A DNA stretch of 64,000 bases from Rikenellaceae bacterium (GTDB taxonomy: Bacteria > Bacteroidota > Bacteroidia > Bacteroidales > Rikenellaceae), in the NCBI GenBank assembly GCA_902363575.1, contig CABJAJ010000002.1, positions 62,001-126,000 on the forward strand, read 5' to 3'. Shown piece by piece: positions 60,989-64,000 of the stretch. The translations under genes and the position numbers were made by a program. Within the stretch, counting starts at the first letter, position 1. Each line of letters begins with the position of its first letter. Below the pieces are notes generated by a model. That model was not told the origin of the DNA. It saw only the letters and a program-made list of their open reading frames with translations, and searched no databases.

Positions 60989-62011
60989 ATGAAAGGAATT
61001 GTTATGATGACCACTCTTCTGATGACGACCACCGGCGAGGCTTCGGCGCAGGCGGACGCGGAGAATTTTTACCGGAGCGAGCGGGTGAAGGCGGAAAAGG
61101 TCGCGTTCCCCAACCTCTATGGGATGCGGATCGGCGCGATGCTTTTTCGGCCCGACGGGATGGCAGCGGAAGAGAGCCGTCCTGCGGTGATCGTCGGTCA
61201 CCCGATGGGGGCGGTCAAGGAGCAGAGCGCCGTGCTTTATGCAACGAAGATGGCCGAGCGGGGATTCGTCACGCTCGCCATCGACCTCCCCTTCTGGGGC
61301 GCAAGCGAGGGTGAGCCGCGCAACGCCGTATCGCCCGATCTGTATGCGGAAACGTTCAGCGCGGCGGCGGATTTTCTCGGTACGCGCGATTTCGTCGATC
61401 GTGAGCGCATCGGGGTCATCGGCATCTGCGGCAGCGGCAGCTTCGCCATCAGCGCAGCGAAGATCGACCCGCGGCTGAAAGCCGTGGCTACGGTGAGCAT
61501 GTACGATATGGGAGCGGCCAGCCGCCATGGGTTGCATAACGCCCTCTCGCCCGAAGAGCGGCGTCGCATACTGGCCGAAGCCGCCGAACAGCGCTATGCC
61601 GAATTCCAGGGCGGCGAAAAGCGCTATACGGGCGGCACGGTGCGGGAACTGACCGAAACTTCGACCCCTGTCGAGCGGGAGTTCTACGCGTTCTACCGCA
61701 CGCCGCGCGGCGAATACACCCCCGAAGGGGCGTCGCCGCTGACCACCACGCAGCCGACGCTGACCAGCAACGTCAAGTTCATGAACTTCTACCCGTTCGA
61801 CGACATCGAGACCATCTCGCCCCGTCCGCTTCTCTTCATCACCGGCTCCGAAGCCCATTCGCGCGAGTTCAGCGAAGAGGCCTACCGTCGTGCCGCGGAG
61901 CCGAAGGAGTTGTTGATCGTGGAGGGTGCGGGACACGTCGATCTCTACGACCGCACGGGGCTGATCCCTTTCGACCGGCTGGAACGGTTCTTCCGGGAAA
62001 ATCTGAAATAA
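60989..62011 (+). CDS. Alpha/beta hydrolase, secreted, Cys-nucleophile elbow
   Basis: 340 residues from the ATG at 60989 with a signal-like start (MKGIVMMTTLLMTTTGEASA). The earlier in-frame ATG lies upstream of the promoter box. Alpha/beta-hydrolase features: PAVIVGHPMGAVKEQSAV, RGFVTLAIDLPFWGASEGEP, nucleophile elbow RIGVIGICGSGSFAISAA, acid in PRPLLFITGSEAHS and the His in EGAGHVDLYD. The elbow reads G-I-C-G-S, so the nucleophile is Cys, as in dienelactone-hydrolase-like and YcjY-like proteins. Substrate unknown. 9 bp before an O-acetyltransferase gene, so they are probably co-transcribed. Confidence 0.87.
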   Translation: MKGIVMMTTLLMTTTGEASAQADAENFYRSERVKAEKVAFPNLYGMRIGAMLFRPDGMAAEESRPAVIVGHPMGAVKEQSAVLYATKMAERGFVTLAIDLPFWGASEGEPRNAVSPDLYAETFSAAADFLGTRDFVDRERIGVIGICGSGSFAISAAKIDPRLKAVATVSMYDMGAASRHGLHNALSPEERRRILAEAAEQRYAEFQGGEKRYTGGTVRELTETSTPVEREFYAFYRTPRGEYTPEGASPLTTTQPTLTSNVKFMNFYPFDDIETISPRPLLFITGSEAHSREFSEEAYRRAAEPKELLIVEGAGHVDLYDRTGLIPFDRLERFFRENLK

Positions 62012-62020
62012 CCGCCGCCC

Positions 62021-62590
62021 ATGACACTCGACCGGTTTTTGCTGCATGCAGGGGCGGGCAAGCCCCTCGACACGGAGGACATCTTCCGCTTCATGGACGA
62101 AATGAGCGAGCAGGCCCGACGCATCACCTTTGCGCTCAATAGCGCCTACCATACGCCCGACGAGGTGCGGGCCCTGCTCTCGCGGCTTTTCGGTTACGAG
62201 GTCGATCCGACGCTGCGCGTATTCCCGCCCTTTTACACCGATTTCGGGAGGAACATCCGGATCGGCAAGGGGGTTTTTATCAATGCCTGCTGCCATTTTC
62301 AGGATCACGGGGGCGTGACCCTGGGCGACGGCTGCCAGATCGGTCACAACGTGGTTTTCGCCACACTCGATCACGGACTGGCGCCCGAAGAGCGGCATAC
62401 GACCTGCCCGGCGCCCATCGTGCTCGGGAAGAACGTGTGGGTGGGCGCAAATGCGACGATCCTGCGGGGCGTCACCATCGGCGACAACGCCGTCGTCGCG
62501 GCGGGCGCGGTCGTCACGAAAGACATTCCGGCCGATACGGTCGCCGGCGGCGTACCTGCCAGGACGATTCGTAAAATCCGGACGCTATGA
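62021..62590 (+). CDS. Sugar O-acetyltransferase (maltose/galactoside acetyltransferase type)
   Basis: 189 residues with left-handed beta-helix hexapeptide repeats (NIRIGKGVFINACCHFQDHG, VTLGDGCQIGHNVVFATLDH, IVLGKNVWVGANATILRGVT, IGDNAVVAAGAVVTKDIPAD). The catalytic His is in TLDHG. The normal N-terminal helical part of Maa/LacA enzymes is present (DIFRFMDEMSEQARRITFAL). Transfers acetyl from acetyl-CoA to a sugar hydroxyl. Its stop overlaps the start of the following small gene. Confidence 0.9.
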   Translation: MTLDRFLLHAGAGKPLDTEDIFRFMDEMSEQARRITFALNSAYHTPDEVRALLSRLFGYEVDPTLRVFPPFYTDFGRNIRIGKGVFINACCHFQDHGGVTLGDGCQIGHNVVFATLDHGLAPEERHTTCPAPIVLGKNVWVGANATILRGVTIGDNAVVAAGAVVTKDIPADTVAGGVPARTIRKIRTL

Positions 62591-62760
62591 TCCGCATGTT
62601 TTTGACGATCTTCGCCGCGCTCTCCCTCTCTGTTTTCCCGGAGTTCACGGCCTGCAGTCCGGACGATGCTCCGTTTTCGGGCACGGAACGGCCGGATACG
62701 CCGGGCGGCGGCGATCCCGGCAGCGGGGAAAAGGATGAACCGATGAACAGGAATTTTTAA
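62587..62760 (+). CDS. Small lipoprotein (57 residues)
   Basis: ATG at 62587 overlaps the preceding stop (ATGA). The sequence MIRMFLTIFAALSLSVFPEF TAC has a lipobox-like TAC and the mature part is polar and Pro/Gly-rich (DTPGGGDPGSGEKDE). It is probably co-translated with the acetyltransferase. The coding evidence is the overlap and the signal; no homologue is known from sequence alone. Confidence 0.55.
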   Translation: MIRMFLTIFAALSLSVFPEFTACSPDDAPFSGTERPDTPGGGDPGSGEKDEPMNRNF

Positions 62761-62778
62761 TAACAGTCGGTGGGACGA

Positions 62779-62805
62779 CGTTCTCCGCCACGCTGGCGGA
62801 GAACG
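62779..62805. terminator. Hairpin after the hydrolase-acetyltransferase operon
   Basis: Perfect CGTTCTCCGCC/GGCGGAGAACG stem with a 5-nt loop, 19 bp past the small lipoprotein stop. No clear T-run, so termination strength is uncertain. Confidence 0.55.
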
Positions 62806-62985
62806 AAACAGCCCGTGCTGGGTGCGGGCGATGTCGCGGTCGTCTTTCACCGGTAAGGCACAAAGCGGTTGCAGGGTGACGGTGCGGCTCCGTCGCTGCT
62901 TTGCGTGGCAGCGGGTTGCTCTGTCGGCGGTGGGAGCGACGGTACGGGTGCATCACTCCGATCCGGAATCACATCGGACGGGAGT

Positions 62986-63891
62986 TCAATTCGTACTTTG
63001 TGGCTCGCGGCTGCGCGGCGGCACCAACGTCATCCCGACGGCCGCGAGAATCGCTGCGATGCCCGCGATGCCCCACGGGGTCAGCCGCTCGCCGAACAGT
63101 GCGATGCCGACCGCTACGGCAGTCAGCGGCTCCATTGCTCCGAACAGGGCGGTGAGCGTCGGCCCGATGGCGCGGATGGCCTTCACGAGCGTGAGGTTCG
63201 ACAGGGCCGTGGCCGGGAGCGCCAGTCCGAGAATCCAGAGCCACTCCCGTCCGCCCGTCGCCAGACGCATGCCGTCCGTACAAACGCCGCCGAGGATGAA
63301 CAGCAACGCACCGATCCCCATGACATAACAGGTCAGCACCGTCGAATCCAGTTCGGCGGCGCGGCTTTTCCGCATTCCGACGATGTAGGCCCCATAGGTG
63401 AAGATCGACACAGTTGCGGCTGTCATACCCGCGACGGCATTGCCCGTTCCCGGCCCCGTGTTGCCGGACGAGAGGAGCACGGTGCCGGCGACGGAGAGGG
63501 CGATTGCCGCCAGCACCCTCACCGAGCGTCGTTCGCCGAAGAACAGAATCATGGCGGCCGCCACAGCGAGCGGATACATGAAATGGATGATCGAGGCCGC
63601 GCCTGTCGCGATGTTCGCATAGGCGACGATCAGGCTGAACGACGTTGCGGCCCTCAGCAGGCTCAGCAGCCCGACCACGCCCCACATCCTGCGCGGAAGC
63701 AGGAAACGGCGGCCCGCCCACAGGCCGCAGCCGACCAGAAACAGGGTCGCGATGCCCCAGCGGTAGGCGAGCACCTCGAAGGAGGTGAACCCCTCCCCGA
63801 GCAGCAGCAGCGTGAAACAGGGGGAGAGACCGAACGATGCCGACGAGAGGAGGGCGTAAGCGATGCCTTTGATCCGGACGATGCGTTCCAT
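62986..63891 (-). CDS. EamA/DMT-superfamily permease
   Basis: 301 residues with ten hydrophobic helices in two EamA repeats (GIAYALLSSASFGLSPCFTL...VAAAMILFFGERRSVRVLAA and VSIFTYGAYIVGMRKSRAA...GIALFGERLTPWGIAGIAAI). The two GER-type motifs end each repeat. Exports or imports small metabolites; substrate unknown. Convergent with the preceding operon. Confidence 0.9.
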   Translation of the reverse strand: MERIVRIKGIAYALLSSASFGLSPCFTLLLLGEGFTSFEVLAYRWGIATLFLVGCGLWAGRRFLLPRRMWGVVGLLSLLRAATSFSLIVAYANIATGAASIIHFMYPLAVAAAMILFFGERRSVRVLAAIALSVAGTVLLSSGNTGPGTGNAVAGMTAATVSIFTYGAYIVGMRKSRAAELDSTVLTCYVMGIGALLFILGGVCTDGMRLATGGREWLWILGLALPATALSNLTLVKAIRAIGPTLTALFGAMEPLTAVAVGIALFGERLTPWGIAGIAAILAAVGMTLVPPRSREPQSTN

Positions 63892-63907
63892 GGTTCCGGT
63901 CGCCGCG

Positions 63908-64000
63908 TTACTTGCGGAAGATGAAATAGACGGCGAGCACCAGGCAGAGGAAACCGGCCAGATGGTTCCAGCGCAGCGACTCCGAGCGCATGAAGGCCAG
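63908..64000 (-). CDS. C-terminus of a DMT-family (DUF486-like) membrane protein
   Basis: Partial; only the last 30 residues are in the window. They read LAFMRSESLRWNHLAGFLCL then VLAVYFIFRK, the conserved end of DUF486/DMT proteins (KWNYLxAFLCLVxAVYFxFR). 16 bp upstream of the EamA gene on the same strand. Confidence 0.7.
   Translation of the reverse strand: MAFMRSESLRWNHLAGFLCLVLAVYFIFRK

Overview
The window looks like the chromosome of a gut-type Bacteroidales, most like Alistipes/Rikenellaceae. The reasons are its high GC for the phylum, Bacteroidetes promoters (TTG, then 18-20 nt, then TAnnTTTG) before many genes, a SusC-type receptor at the left edge, BACON-like lipoproteins, MobV/RepA/primase mobile-element genes of Bacteroidales type, and an oxaloacetate decarboxylase/pyruvate carboxylase-type biotin enzyme. 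The genus is inferred from gene content; no 16S gene is present.

Layout. 1-12,650 is a surface-protein region: the start of a SusC-like receptor, a Gly/Ser/Gln protein with YGQS repeats, tandem BACON-type lipoproteins, and two divergent lipoprotein genes that are each knocked out of frame by a nine-base G/C run at the signal-peptide end (candidate phase variation). These are followed by an unfamiliar four-helix membrane protein, a Crp/Fnr regulator with an FNR-box-like palindrome before the next lipoprotein, and a channel with an odd selectivity filter. A tRNA-Met lies at 12,821. 12,900-20,511 is an Rhs/YD-repeat locus: two overlapping large secreted proteins, a small membrane protein in the immunity-gene position, and decayed extra tip/immunity cassettes separated by near-identical terminators. 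20,903-30,667 is a twelve-gene operon for a type II secretion/type IV pilus-like machine (pilin, prepilin peptidase, GspE, secretin, PilM/N/O/P-like, minor pilins, GspF). The same ~70-bp sequence lies upstream of both the Rhs operon and this operon, so the two may be co-regulated. A membrane-anchored LuxR-like regulator and an orphan Rhs tip with a zinc-protease motif plus a lipoprotein follow.

33,505-42,295 is mostly housekeeping: mscL, a biotin-dependent carboxyltransferase, a sodium:solute symporter overlapping an amidase/golvesin-domain protein, a YqeY-like protein and a bile-acid-symporter-like transporter. The 3' end of that transporter is the integration site of an ~11.4-kb mobilizable element (42,233-53,668, 27-bp direct repeats). 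The element carries a tyrosine recombinase, an excisionase-like HTH, a RepA-like ATPase, a primase, a candidate oriT, a MobV relaxase, a nucleotidyltransferase-HEPN fusion, an unusual inverted-repeat region and an AT-rich two-gene cargo (OLD-like ATPase/TOPRIM nuclease plus HNH protein) that is a candidate phage-defence system. 53,960-60,598 is a TetR-controlled, YbhFSR-like efflux operon (TetR, TolC, HlyD, two ABC ATPases, two permeases). The right end has an alpha/beta hydrolase, a sugar O-acetyltransferase, a tiny lipoprotein, an EamA permease and the end of a DUF486-type DMT protein.

The leads most worth following are the paired homopolymer switches, the Rhs/secretion-machine shared promoter region, and the OLD-HNH gene pair inside the mobile element.
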